NCBI GenBank assembly: GCA_020744425.1
Contig: JAGMUV010000001.1
Span: 620,001 to 684,000, forward strand
Source: Dactylonectria macrodidyma
Lineage: Eukaryota; Ascomycota; Sordariomycetes; Hypocreales; Nectriaceae
Direction of reading: 5' to 3'
Length of the DNA: 64,000 nucleotides
Both the position numbers and the translations under genes were made by a program. The notes under the pieces were generated by a model, which saw only the letters and a list, made by a program, of their open reading frames with translations, ran no database searches and was not told the origin of the DNA. This document shows positions 46,225-56,566 of the stretch, piece by piece (the first letter of the stretch is position 1; the number at the start of each line of letters is the position of its first letter).

Positions 46225-46915
46225 GTGGATTAGAAGCGCAAGTGGTTTCTCTCACGTTTGAAGTCACGGAATTCCATCGGACATAACCGTGCTATTGTTT
46301 CTGCTCGAAAATTTTCCAAGTCCTGTTTAATGAGGCTGCGACCCAACATCAAAGGGTCGGTGGCCATGCTGGGGCTTATATAACACTTCTTTCAACTACT
46401 GTTAGTCAAAACGCACATGAGGTCTGAGGATCGGGATGGATGTCTTTTTTTATTTCAATGCGCAAGGACTCAAGGAGGATGATGAGGCACGGAATCGCAT
46501 GTTGTCATTTTTGCTCTTTTTTTGCCGGTAGTGACATAGACGTCTTGCATACTTGCATCTGATCTGGGGTTGACGTTTTTCTCACCCGTCAAGCCACGTA
46601 TTCAGCTGCCCTGTACAATACAAGTTCATGATTTTTCCGTCGTTAATTCTCGATATTATTCTAATACAACGGAGCGTTTGTCCTTGCGCCCCAAAGAGTC
46701 CGCCCCGTCAATGCCCTTTCGCTCAGAAACGCCTTTCCGTCGTGATGCTCCCGGCCATTACTCTGCCCCCTAGATGTGTTGCCGCCACGGAAGACTTTCT
46801 TCGCTCGGCGTGATGCAGAATGGGTATTTGGTGGTGATAGGATGATGTGACGAGGGTTGAGTCCCGTCGCCGTCCTATAACCGAGGATACAGTTGCTTGT
46901 ATGCCTGTGGATGGC
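46225..46915. other. Convergent 3' region between RCC1 and yip1
   Basis: About 690 bases holding the 3' untranslated regions of both genes. No further gene or repeat is supported. Confidence 0.5.
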
Positions 46916-47972
46916 TTAGGTGGCGGTGGGTGCGTTGGCCAACAATCCACTTCCTCGGCTGCTGAAGATGCCCATGATACCGAAGCCGACGTAGAAGAGA
47001 GCGAGCGGGTAGGCGACCAGACCGCGCATGCCCTTCATCCTGCCCACGGCGCAGAACATGCCGCTGGCGCTGTACGTGCACCACATGATGGCGGCGGTGG
47101 TCATGACGATGCCCAGCGGAGTGTCCATGGGCATGACGATGCCGATGAGGCTGGTGGCGACGAGGGGCAGGAGGCAGTACCCCAGGACGGAGGCGGAGCG
47201 CGGGAACGTCAGCGTCGTGGAGAAGTGGCCGCCCTGCTGTTGGTGGTGGGCGGGCGGCTGGGGCTCGTTGTATTGCGGGTAGGCGGACTGTTGCTGTTGG
47301 GGGTTGTTGGGCGACTCGACGGGCGACATGAGGGAGAGGATGATGTGCAGGGACACGGAGCCCAGGAGGGCCAGCCCGTAGATGTAGCCGAAGTGCACCT
47401 TGCCCGAGAAGAGGAGGAAGAAGCCGAAGAGGAGGAAGAAGAGGATCGGGCCGCCGAGGTCGGAGTCGTCCATGAGGTGGTGGTCGATCTGCTTGAGGGG
47501 GTTGAGGACTGCGAGGGTCTTGTGTCGAGCCAGGTTAGCAGCTATTCAGCAAGCAGCATCGTGGAGGGGCAATCCATCTTCTCACCTTTGTCTGGATATG
47601 CCCAAAGTTGACGCCCAGCTCCTCGAGAAGCGGCGGCTCGCCATCGTACCCCTCTGTCGAAAACGCAGCAAGCCACCCCGTGCGCAGGCCGCCCTGCTCG
47701 CCCATGCGCCCGGACACGCCGCCGGTGCCAAAGGCTCCAGCACCTCCGAAGCCGCCCTGCGAGGGCGCGCCGCCAAAGGATCCCGCGCCGCCGCCGACCC
47801 CGTAGCCGTAGGCGGCCTGCTGGGGCGTAGCGGCGCCCGAGACGCCGACGCCGCCGCGGGTGTCGTAGGACGACGGGTAGAACTGCAGGTTCTGGGCGGC
47901 CGACGGCCCGCCTGCCGCGCTGCCGCCGCCGCCGTAGGGCGCGTTTTGCTGGGCGCCGTAGTAGTTCGACAT
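46916..47972 (-). CDS. yip1: Yip1-family Golgi/ER membrane protein
   Basis: Two exons in minus-strand order, 47586-47972 and 46916-47518, with a 67-bp intron, give 329 aa. The N-terminal half is a Gly/Ala/Tyr-rich cytosolic region starting MSNYYGAQQN. Next comes the conserved Yip1 segment PLLEELGVNFGHIQTKTLAVLNPL, with the splice just after QTK. Then come DLGGPILFFLLFGFFLLFSGKVHFGYIYG and four further hydrophobic segments, making five membrane helices in all. A Gln/Pro/His-rich loop (about residues 205-230) is inserted between helices 2 and 3, which is longer than in yeast. Yip1 binds Rab GTPases of the Ypt1/Ypt31 group and supports COPII vesicle budding and ER-Golgi transport. It converges on RCC1. 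Confidence 0.93.
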
Positions 47973-48805
47973 GGCGCCGGGGGAAGGGGATATGTGTGTG
48001 GTTTTGGCGCGCCGGGAGAGAGGATTGGGGCGTTGCTGTTTGGTGTTGCAAGGCGACGACGTTGCGGCTGGATATTTTGGTGGTGTTGAGGACAGTTGGT
48101 GGACAGCTTGCCGCCTGGGAGAGCTTGTGATTGAGGCTGGTGGGGTTGGTGTGGCCAACAGGGTGCGTTCTGTGTGGCTGGTGCTGCGTGGCTTCACTGC
48201 CTCGCATGTTAGGCATGTCAGGCATTCCAAGTAGGAGAGAGCAACATCTATCTGACTCATTACACATGCATATGAATTAAAGAATCCTCTCAGCTTATTG
48301 ATCAAAATTATGGAAACCGTTGCGTTTCACTTTTTTGCGAACTTCTCGCAATCATGTCATGTCGGCCGTATCTTCTCCCGTCCCCCCATGCCACAATTTT
48401 TGGTGATGCAATCGCTGAACATCCTGGCAAGTAACAAGCCCTCAAGCCACATGCATATCATCGGAGCTTATTTAGGAACTTGAACTAGGTTGAATTGTTT
48501 GACAGGTTGACATATAGAAGTGGTTATGATAACATGACGTCTCAATCTTCATTTTGCTAATCTAACAGCTTATACAGCTTGCACCTAGAAACGCGTGATC
48601 ATAGTTGGGCCAATGAGCACAGTTGCCTTTGTTTTTCCCCTTTCGTAACTCCAAAAAACGTAACAATAGCCCGTCTTATTGCTGGGTGGTGTAGCTGTCG
48701 TCGGTCTTAGAAAGTCGATGAGAACCACGAAGCTCTTGGGTGATTGTATCTCTGGTGATGATCCATTGGTTGAAGTGCAAGATTCGTGCTCTAAAAAGAT
48801 TGACG
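47973..48805. other. Upstream region of yip1 and flank of an uncertain ORF
   Basis: The right half contains a minus-strand open frame ending at 48585. It could be an additional exon of the uncertain gene at 48806-49390, but no splice pair found joins the two in frame. Otherwise nothing is supported. Confidence 0.4.
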
Positions 48806-49390
48806 CTATCGTGATCGTGAACTGGAGGTGTTGAAGTTTGAAGCCATTGAGTTCGGCCTTGAGCTTTCTCCTCGTCCTCTCGTTGTCGCAGTATATATCA
48901 TCGTGTTGTTTTGCTTGCAGCCTGTGATCACCATCAGAACCTCGATTCGCCAGGAAATCAGACACCCACTTACCTTCAAGATGAATAAGACAGACGCTGT
49001 TTGGCAACCTTGGCCGTAGAGTTCAAGAGAAACCTTGAGAGACTTGATTACATCTGTATCCATGTCGGGGTTGCACAGCACAGCGCTGATGGCGCGGATG
49101 CCCATATGAACGGAATACGTGTATTTCAGACCTTTGTTCCCACGATTTCTAGCTCTTCGTTTCCAACATCGACGTTTGCGTCTTCCCCGTTTCCCTTCAA
49201 CGGCAAATACAACGAGCCCTGATGGATTTGATACACCACGGAATGCTGAAGAAGCGCCTATTGCACAACTCCAGGAATTATAGACATTGATCTGATTTCC
49301 CAGAGTGATGTCACCCCCGGCCGTAACCTTACCGCTAAACATGGAGCCTGCTTGGAATGTTGATGAGGCGTTGCGTCGCATTTCAGTCAT
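48806..49390 (-). CDS. Uncertain small ORF with N-terminal Gly/hydrophobic repeat motif
   Basis: A frame of 194 aa if started at the ATG in MTEMRRNASS (the frame is open further upstream to 49537). I do not recognise the protein as a whole. Residues 18-37 (49280-49339) contain an alternating Gly/hydrophobic motif, FSGKVTAGGDI-TLGNQ-INVY. Its form recalls the short N-terminal motifs of fungal HET-E-like NACHT proteins. A basic patch (GKRGRRKRRCWKRRARNR) and a segment DTDVIKSLKVSLELYGQGC follow. A GTAAGT donor after ILK (minus strand) and an acceptor about 50 bases on suggest an intron, but the resulting frame stops early. The gene may be broken, a relic of a larger one, or not real. Confidence 0.3.
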   Translation of the reverse strand: MTEMRRNASSTFQAGSMFSGKVTAGGDITLGNQINVYNSWSCAIGASSAFRGVSNPSGLVVFAVEGKRGRRKRRCWKRRARNRGNKGLKYTYSVHMGIRAISAVLCNPDMDTDVIKSLKVSLELYGQGCQTASVLFILKVSGCLISWRIEVLMVITGCKQNNTMIYTATTRGRGESSRPNSMASNFNTSSSRSR

Positions 49391-51099
49391 GGAGAATGGG
49401 CATTGCATTGCCGGTTCCCTGCCGCTCGATGAGTTTGCCCACATCTGTGTCTTCGCATGAACGAAGTTGATGTGACCAGAGTCGCAGGGGAGAAGAAGCA
49501 CGCGCAGAACGCGGGGTGGAGAGAACAGAGCTACCACATAATTGTTCTGCGGCAGACCCTTTCCGGCCCAATTTTATGATTAGTATTTGTGATGTCTCAT
49601 ATGCAAAGTGCTGGCCGCATTTGTGAGAGGTCACATATGCGAGAGTCGCCCTCGAGCCACTCGGCTCTCCAGCCACAAGACCCGGCTGCAGAGCGTCTGT
49701 TGACGTGGAATGCAGGTCTTTCCGTTTTTGTCTAGGCAACTCGCTGTGTTTGTGAACAACTTCTCCACTCAATGAAAAAGGTGAGACATGCGTTGGTACT
49801 ATTTGCTGTCCTACTTATCAGAGTGGAAAGGGAGCAGAGCCACCCACCGGGAAAGGGACTGCCCTAGGTGCTGTGCTGCTTTTGTTCCACAACAAATGCC
49901 GTTCAGTCATCGCCACGGATCGAGTATCAGATTAGCTTTTCGGTTTGGGTGCTGCTAGCGTTGGGGATTACCTGCAATGACGTTTCCGATTCCGATCTTT
50001 ACACCACCATCAGCCCTGTATTAACGATACCTCTCCGATCCAGACGTGCGTCTCTCCTGCGGGAGGCCATCCTTCTTGACCGAGATTTCCTGTCCCGTCT
50101 CCAAATAAGGGATCGTGTGTTGCGGCCGCCGCCACTCCATAGCTAGTGTTGAGAGCAGCGGCAAAAGAGTGTCGTTCATAGGGAGTCTACACGAGCCAAG
50201 TGCGGTGGCTGGGCGCCAGGCAGTCGCTCTTGTCTCAGTTAATGTACTTGATAACGCTGTTTGCTTCTTCTGCTCTCCTTTGCTTTCTTTTTTTCCCTCT
50301 GTTGGGCTGAATCCTCCCTTGCGTAATTCGCCCCGGGAATCAATGTCAGCTCTCCCCACGAGAGCTTTCTACGCCGCAATGGGCGCGAATTATGCTGGCC
50401 ACGTCAGTCATTTGTCTCTCAATCGTGCTTGGCATACATGTGAATACGCCGCGGCGGCTGCAGCCACAGACAGGGATCTCGGTGTGACGTTGAAAGGCGA
50501 GAAATCAGGCTGCGCCAACTGGGGAGAATTGGGTTACATTGGGGTCGCATGTTGGTTGCAGGGCCGGAGGTGTCTCATCACCTTTTAAACGCTGGAGATG
50601 AACCAAAATAACTGTGGATTCATTGCTATTTGTAGAGATAATATACGTGCGAAATGACTGTAGTACCAAATGTCATGGTCCAGCAGTGTTGAGTCTCAAC
50701 TCTCTCAGCATCCCACCAAGACGAAAGTGTGTGGTTTGTTTCAACCCGAATTTCACATTCATCAGGCTCCGCGTTTCTTCGGCCCAACAATCACACCGCT
50801 CTGTTTTGGGTACTTTCAACTGCAGTTCACCTGACTCTGCCTAGCCATGATTGCCTTTCGGCTGCAGAACTAAGGCAGTCCGCCCTCCAACTCCATTATC
50901 CCTGCGGATGAGGGTGCCCCGGGCTGCGGGCAGCCTGACCCGGCGCTTACAACTAACTATAATACTATCCCCGACTTCATCATCAGTTTATGGCGGAGTT
51001 TCCCTCCTTATCCCTTACGTCCATCAAATTCCATCTCGCCCTACCATCAGCTCCATTTCCGATTCACCGGCGCCAGCTACAAGCAACCCTTTCGCTCCC
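49391..51099. other. Intergenic region between divergent accessory ORFs
   Basis: No gene is supported. Several short frames exist, including one of about 157 codons at 50115-50588 on the plus strand, but none resembles a family. The right end is the promoter of the phosphorylase-like gene, with an ACTATAATAC element near 50957. Confidence 0.45.
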
Positions 51100-52272
51100 A
51101 TGGACAACCGACAGTGGCGGCCTAGCCGGGCAGACTTCAATGTTGCCATCGTCTGCTCGGTGCCCATCGAGTTCCACGCGCTCTCCCTCATCATCGACGA
51201 GTCCTGGGATCAAGCAGCCGATTCATTTGGGAGATCGCCAGACGATATCAACAAGTACACCACAGCACGTATCGGCAACTGCAACGTTGTCATCATGCGA
51301 CCTTCGATGGTAGATAATTCGGACTCGACCGACGCCGCCACGAGCCTCCGATCAAGCTACCCCAACATAAAGCTGGTTCTCCTTGTGGGAACATGCGGCG
51401 GTGTCCCTTCCGTGGGCGGGGATCAAATGCGATTCGGCGACGTGGTTCTTAGCAGGACGCTCGTTGAACGACAGTCGCCTCGGGGTTGCATGACCAGAAA
51501 AGACACTGTAGAAGACAGCCTGAGCCCCGCCAACAAAGACATACTCAAACTCCTTGCTCCTTTCAAGTCGACTTCTGATTTGAGTCATTTGAAAACCAGG
51601 ACTGCAGCCGTCCTCAGACAACTCCAAAACGCTGCTGCTCAACAGGGCCAGGGACCCTGGTACAGCAAACCAGACTTCAGACTTGCCGACACCTTGGGCT
51701 CGGCCTATCGGCCCAACGCTTCTCGGACCAGGGTCGACAAGAAGGCTAAGTTGCAGCTGGTCAACTCTGCAGAAGCCCCAACGTTCGCCTTGTACGTTGG
51801 GCCCATCGCCTCTTATGACATGGCCGTTGCATCAGGGGAGCAGCTCAATAGGCATTGCCAGGAGGCAGGCGCCATTGCGTTTGAGATGCCGGAAGCTGGA
51901 GTGTGGAAGGATTTTCCTAACATCACTGTCAAAGGAATCTGCCAATATTCCAACATTGAGAGGAGCAAGGGGTGGCAGGAATTCGCGGCGGCAACGGCGG
52001 CGTCGGCTTCAAAAGCAATACTTGAAGGATATATCCAGACCGAGAACCTCAAGGCGGCAGCGGCTGCCCCGTCCGAAATCCCGACGGCGACTCAACAGGG
52101 ATCGACATACACATCCACAATCAAGACAAGGATTGTCGACCAAGGTGAGCACCTGTCTGTCTCGTCAACGTCAACGCATCGCAGGCATTACATCCAAGAG
52201 AAGTCGCAGTTTGGAGGACACGTAATAGGCGATGAAAAGGTATCCCAAGGAAATGTGATGATCTTTTCGTGA
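51100..52272 (+). CDS. Nucleoside-phosphorylase-like (PNP_UDP) protein with C-terminal motif
   Basis: Single exon, 390 aa, from the ATG in MDNRQWRPSR; the frame is open upstream, but the family start fits here. Residues 13-310 match the phosphorylase domain that fungi also place at the front of NLR-type proteins: FNVAIVCSVPIEFHAL, SYPNIKLVLLVGTCGGVP, RFGDVVLS, GAIAFEMPEAGVW, KGWQEFAAATAASASKAI. Two usual active-site signatures are altered. The ribose-binding EMEGAG reads EMPEAG at 262-267, and the conserved Asp of the CDY/ADSH segment is Gln282 (ICQYSN). Catalysis is therefore doubtful. After an Ala/Ser/Thr-rich linker, residues 371-389 form a Gly/hydrophobic motif at the very end (QFGGHVIGDEKVSQGNVMIF). 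No NACHT or repeat domain follows. A role in immune or incompatibility signalling is only inferred. Confidence 0.8.
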   Translation: MDNRQWRPSRADFNVAIVCSVPIEFHALSLIIDESWDQAADSFGRSPDDINKYTTARIGNCNVVIMRPSMVDNSDSTDAATSLRSSYPNIKLVLLVGTCGGVPSVGGDQMRFGDVVLSRTLVERQSPRGCMTRKDTVEDSLSPANKDILKLLAPFKSTSDLSHLKTRTAAVLRQLQNAAAQQGQGPWYSKPDFRLADTLGSAYRPNASRTRVDKKAKLQLVNSAEAPTFALYVGPIASYDMAVASGEQLNRHCQEAGAIAFEMPEAGVWKDFPNITVKGICQYSNIERSKGWQEFAAATAASASKAILEGYIQTENLKAAAAAPSEIPTATQQGSTYTSTIKTRIVDQGEHLSVSSTSTHRRHYIQEKSQFGGHVIGDEKVSQGNVMIFS

Positions 52273-53920
52273 CTGGAATATGGGAAGATGCCCTGGTTTG
52301 CAATAACGCGGTGCAGTTTTCGGGTTGGAGGCTGTTTGAAAGCTGAGTGGGGCAGGCAGCTTTGGCTATGCAATTTGAATTCGAATGAGATGTTCAATCT
52401 TAATCCTTTACACCAAGTGTCTTGACAGTCTATGGTGATGCGTTATGGTCGTTGTCCTCTTGACTGAGGCCTTCTCGCCGTGACAACACATAGCCTAGCG
52501 GTGCCGAGTGACGCACAGATTATACGGTAGCATTTCTATGAATTGAATTAGTAAATGTAAACCCAAGTGGTGCACTTGCTCATGGCCGCAACTCCCAACA
52601 TATAATCAAAGCTTTACTAAAAAAATATCACGACGCCAATGCTTGGCGGGTGTTGGCAGACATGCCCCCATCTTCTACATCCATTCGGTCACTCTATAGA
52701 CAACTGAAGGATCATGTCCTCTTCCGCATTTTCAATCTGTCCTCCTTCAACTGAACTTCAGATACGTCAGCTATTCTCATGGGCAAAAGGCAGCGGCTGT
52801 AACCTAAGAACACTAACCAACTAATAGTGTATAAATTCTGACTTTCTTCTAAACCCCTTGACTATTCGGCCTTATGACATGATTGCATCTTGGTTTGTAT
52901 CATTACCAGCATAATCTTTTTGCTATTGATGCTAGTCCACTTAATCTAATGTCACTGTCACGTTTGTCACGATGGTCCAAAGAATTCTGAGTTGGTGATG
53001 ATCACCTCGTTGAATAGCTTGTTCGTATCAGTGACCAGGCTTGATGCAGCAGCTTTCTTCGGCTACGTTTTCATCTACGTGTTCGAAGGCAATCTCCTAA
53101 TCAGCGTCTCTACGGGGATGTTCGGTCCTTTAGGCCCTTGGCAGTTACCCCTGTCCTATGAGTATCTCCCGATCGATGTTTCGTCTTCACTCTGCACTTA
53201 ATTAAGTAGGGGCACAGCAAGACAGCAAAGAATATTGTTCACGGATTTGGGGTCGCGAGATACTCAGCTCTCCAGAATTCTGTCTCCTACTGCTCGTTGC
53301 TTGTCCGTGCGCTATATGACGCTTCCCGTTCACCACTCACCAATATCTCCGCCGCCTTTTTCGAACTATCTCAAATCCATGGGTTTTGTAACATCATGTT
53401 GAGACTTAGCCTCGAGTAGCTCTCCGTTTCGTCCATCGTGGTCATGTCCTTCTGTTGGTGACAGACGGATGTGAGTCAGATACCCTACACGCTGGAAGGG
53501 CCGGTGAATGGAAAAATACAGGTGGCCATAGGCGGCGTGCTTGGCCGCATTATCCATCAAGCGTTCAAGGCCAGATAGAACTACCGAATGCGACAATAAG
53601 CTTTGCTGAGTTGGTCCGCAAAGCGCATACCGTGTTCGGCCTATAATGACATCAAACGGCGAATGAATAGGAAGACGTAGTTCGTTTTTATTCAATCTAC
53701 CTGATATTTGATTCCCAATTGCATATCCTAGCCTGCAATTTCCCATAAACCCCATTGATCTCGAGTAGAATCGTGGTATCTCAATCTAGCATGCCGTGAC
53801 ACAAAAACCCTCAACAGTTCGCCCCTAGATCCCCCAAGCCTCCAAAAGAGCGCTCGCAAACCGACCATGTCAACCCTGAGCCCGTACAGCATTTATTCTG
53901 TTCCACACTACCAAACCCAT
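52273..53920. other. AT-rich intergenic region; nothing recognised
   Basis: About 1.6 kb with short frames only. Composition is more AT-rich than in the flanking genes. No transposon ends, tandem repeats or RNA genes were recognised. Confidence 0.5.
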
Positions 53921-54364
53921 CTACTTCGCTTGGCGCATGCTTGTGAGAATCCTGATCACGGCTCGGCCATTCGTCAGAAACCGATCAAAATCACGCACCA
54001 AGTCTGGATAATCCTTGATTTTCTCCAGCGCTCGACTTCTTAGCTCCTGTTGTCTTTCATATCTCGACGCACTGCCGCCGGGGGCTTCTGCTTCCTGACT
54101 CTCGCCCCAAAGTATATTGAACTGATGATAGCACTCGAAGAACTCCTCCGCATCGCACTCTCGTAGCTTTTGCTGTAGATCACATATGAGCATATGTCTG
54201 GGGCTGAAGGATTTTCATGTATTTACCTTGACCGTATTCATGAATCGGACAACGAAGAACATGGTGTCATCTGCATACCCAGGTTGGGTGAGCATGGCGT
54301 TGTGGAAGTCTGCAGCGCGTTTTGACCCGTCATTCTCCTCACTGGGTTTACTTGGGGTCACCAT
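53921..54364 (-). CDS. Small PAH-like (Sin3 paired amphipathic helix-like) protein
   Basis: Two exons in minus-strand order, 54227-54364 and 53921-54172, with a 54-bp phase-0 intron, give 129 aa. The spliced protein shows the order of a PAH domain: DDTMFFVVRFMNTVKQKL (helix 1), EEFFECYHQFNILWGE (helix 2, with the Y..F.. pattern), a Gly/Ser/Glu loop, then ALEKIKDYPDLVRDFDRFLTNG, which matches the hPDL..FN.FLP end of Sin3 PAH repeats. Sin3 proteins carry three or four such repeats plus a histone-deacetylase interaction domain, and here there is only one unit. Such a stand-alone unit could compete for or bind transcription-factor helices. The Pro of the usual FLP is Thr-Asn, so the fold match is imperfect. 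Confidence 0.65.
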
Positions 54365-56566
54365 TCTGCCAACAACGCTTCTTGTGATTCAAAATATGTT
54401 TTTCGATTAAAGGACAGGATTTGGATATGGGACGGAATGGGAAATGAGGCTACCCTCACTGAAGCGGGACACTAAACTGCCCGATGACAAGTTGGAGGTC
54501 ACATGGTAGGGCCAGTGCTGCGCCACGTGGCGGTGTTCAGGCGTTCTCGACTGCTTGAAATGTGATGTAAAGAATGCCTCGGAGTGAACAATCGTGTCAG
54601 GGGTAATTGATTGTATGACAAATGATAAAATAACTTATATTATTGCTCATTAGTTAACATAGGTGTTATTCAGCAATCGTTGTGCTATTGCTTAGGACAC
54701 CCGATCTTAATCTGTTGTACCCTTGTTTAGGTGATACCTTGGGCAACAGCGTGGCCACTATGCAGCCGTCAGCCAGTTTGTACCAGAATCATGTCAGGCT
54801 CGGATTAAGTCGCAAGTAGCACTGGTCAGAAGAAACATTTGAGGTTATGTTCGGTGGACAACCACCATGCAAGAGGCATTTGCGTTTTTTTTTTTTTCTT
54901 GTGTGGCATACTTGACAGAACCTGTTCAATAGCAATACTCTTGTGGAAGCAAACCCGAATTGGCAATTCAAAATGGCATGCCTCATCAACAATTTGACTT
55001 TCTCACTCATTAGCGGCCTTTCACGCATTCCATGGCGTCTGTATCTGGCTCTGCCCGGTCGCCAAGGACAGTGACATCGCAGGGGCGGAGGTGTGTAAGT
55101 CAACCCGTCCCCATCTACCTAAGAAACAAGGATACTTACATGTGGCTGGAACCTTGATTATGTGCCCATCGAAATATGCAAGAAAACAACCCAGCAAACA
55201 GGTTACTGTAGCCCAGATTAGTGACGGTTAGCACAGATATAGAGGAGTCATGCAGCCTATAGCAGACAGTTTAGAGCCGAGCATCCGTGAAGACGGTGCC
55301 GAGTTCCGAGAGAGACAAACACAGAAGATGCTAAGAGCCGGGTACTGACTCCACATCCCGGACGCAAAACCACCACCCATACTCCAGGTCCAGTGGCTGC
55401 CAAATCCTCACAGGCTTGATTTGGCGTCAGCAGCTCCCCAATTCTCACACGATGGCTCAATTCAAGGCGCGGGGGCAAAGGCTGGCGCTAGAATCGGCCA
55501 TGCAGCTGCCTCCGGCACTGGATTCGAGCGATTAGTGAGAGGGCAGGACGATGAGTTCAAACTCGACCCCTCCACCATGCACTTTACAACTTATCGCATA
55601 TCTCGGTATTCCACTCAAATTGCGACTGTTTGGAGAGGTCTGTGCAGTACTGAATCGTTGGAAGGTCGTTGTCCTCGGGCTCCGTTTGAAGTTGTCGGAT
55701 GTCCGAAGACGGGCGATTCGGCTCGTCCCCATGGTGGGGTATTAGATCGAAGAAAGCTCCAGGTTTGTCCAGATGGGGCCAGTATGTATGGGATTTAACG
55801 GATGTCAAGGAAACCTAAACACGGCATTTAGATCCCAAATGAGTCGGCAACGCGGCACTGCCGCGACCAATTCTTTCCAGAAGTTCCCCAGGCGGGTAAT
55901 ATATTGCACCGGAGTCGGAGTCGGGGTCGGACGAAAGTACTGCGTCCGCGTGGGTCTACGTTAGGCACATCACCACACACGATTCCGGGTGGCGTGACGA
56001 GCCCTGCCATAATTAATAAGTGGACTCCGGTTCAGCTTCAGCCAGTGGGACCAGGATGTTTAATCTTATCGATCGCATCAAGTTGTCACCCAGGGTCTTC
56101 AGGCTCCCCTTGGGCTCCCGTTTGCCAGTTCAGCACGTAATCTATTGTCATTTTCTCAACCCGATGCAATTTATTCTGTTCTGGCCCTGCATTGACAGGG
56201 CCCGGCAATGTACCAACGCTTCCAGGACACTTGTTCCCATCTTCTATGCTTCCATCGGCTCACTGAACCCATAAGGGTGCCACTTTAGTTGTACGGATTG
56301 CCAAGTCGAGCAGCATTTGCGCGAGTATTACGTGGTCAGGCCCCTAACTAGTGGACGTTCTTTGCTGGGGCCCCAGCCGTCAAGCGAGTGGCTTATGTCC
56401 GTGTCTTTGCCAAGCAGAGGCGGCGTCAATTCCGCAGCTGCGGACCTTGATGGGGTTTCAGCTGAGCTGAATGATTCACGCCGGTCAATATATATGCAAA
56501 ACTGCTTCTTTGGATGCCCTTGTTTGGGATCGGATCATTCATGTGTGAGGTTTCAACCCGTTGAGA
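54365..56566. other. 2.2-kb intergenic region; no gene seen
   Basis: It includes a T10-12 tract near 54887-54898 and short frames on both strands without family resemblance. The right end is the promoter of the monooxygenase gene. Confidence 0.5.
56489..56495 (+). promoter_or_regulatory. TATA box of the flavin monooxygenase gene
   Basis: TATATAT 72-78 bases upstream of the ATG at 56567, implying a short leader of roughly 40-50 bases. Confidence 0.45.

Noticed and set aside
50115..50588. Plus-strand frame of 157 codons upstream of the phosphorylase-like gene
   Set aside because: No family resemblance and no clear start context; treated as chance.
55421..55798. Plus-strand frame of 125 codons
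   Set aside because: Low complexity and no domain; it begins in a poorly supported context.
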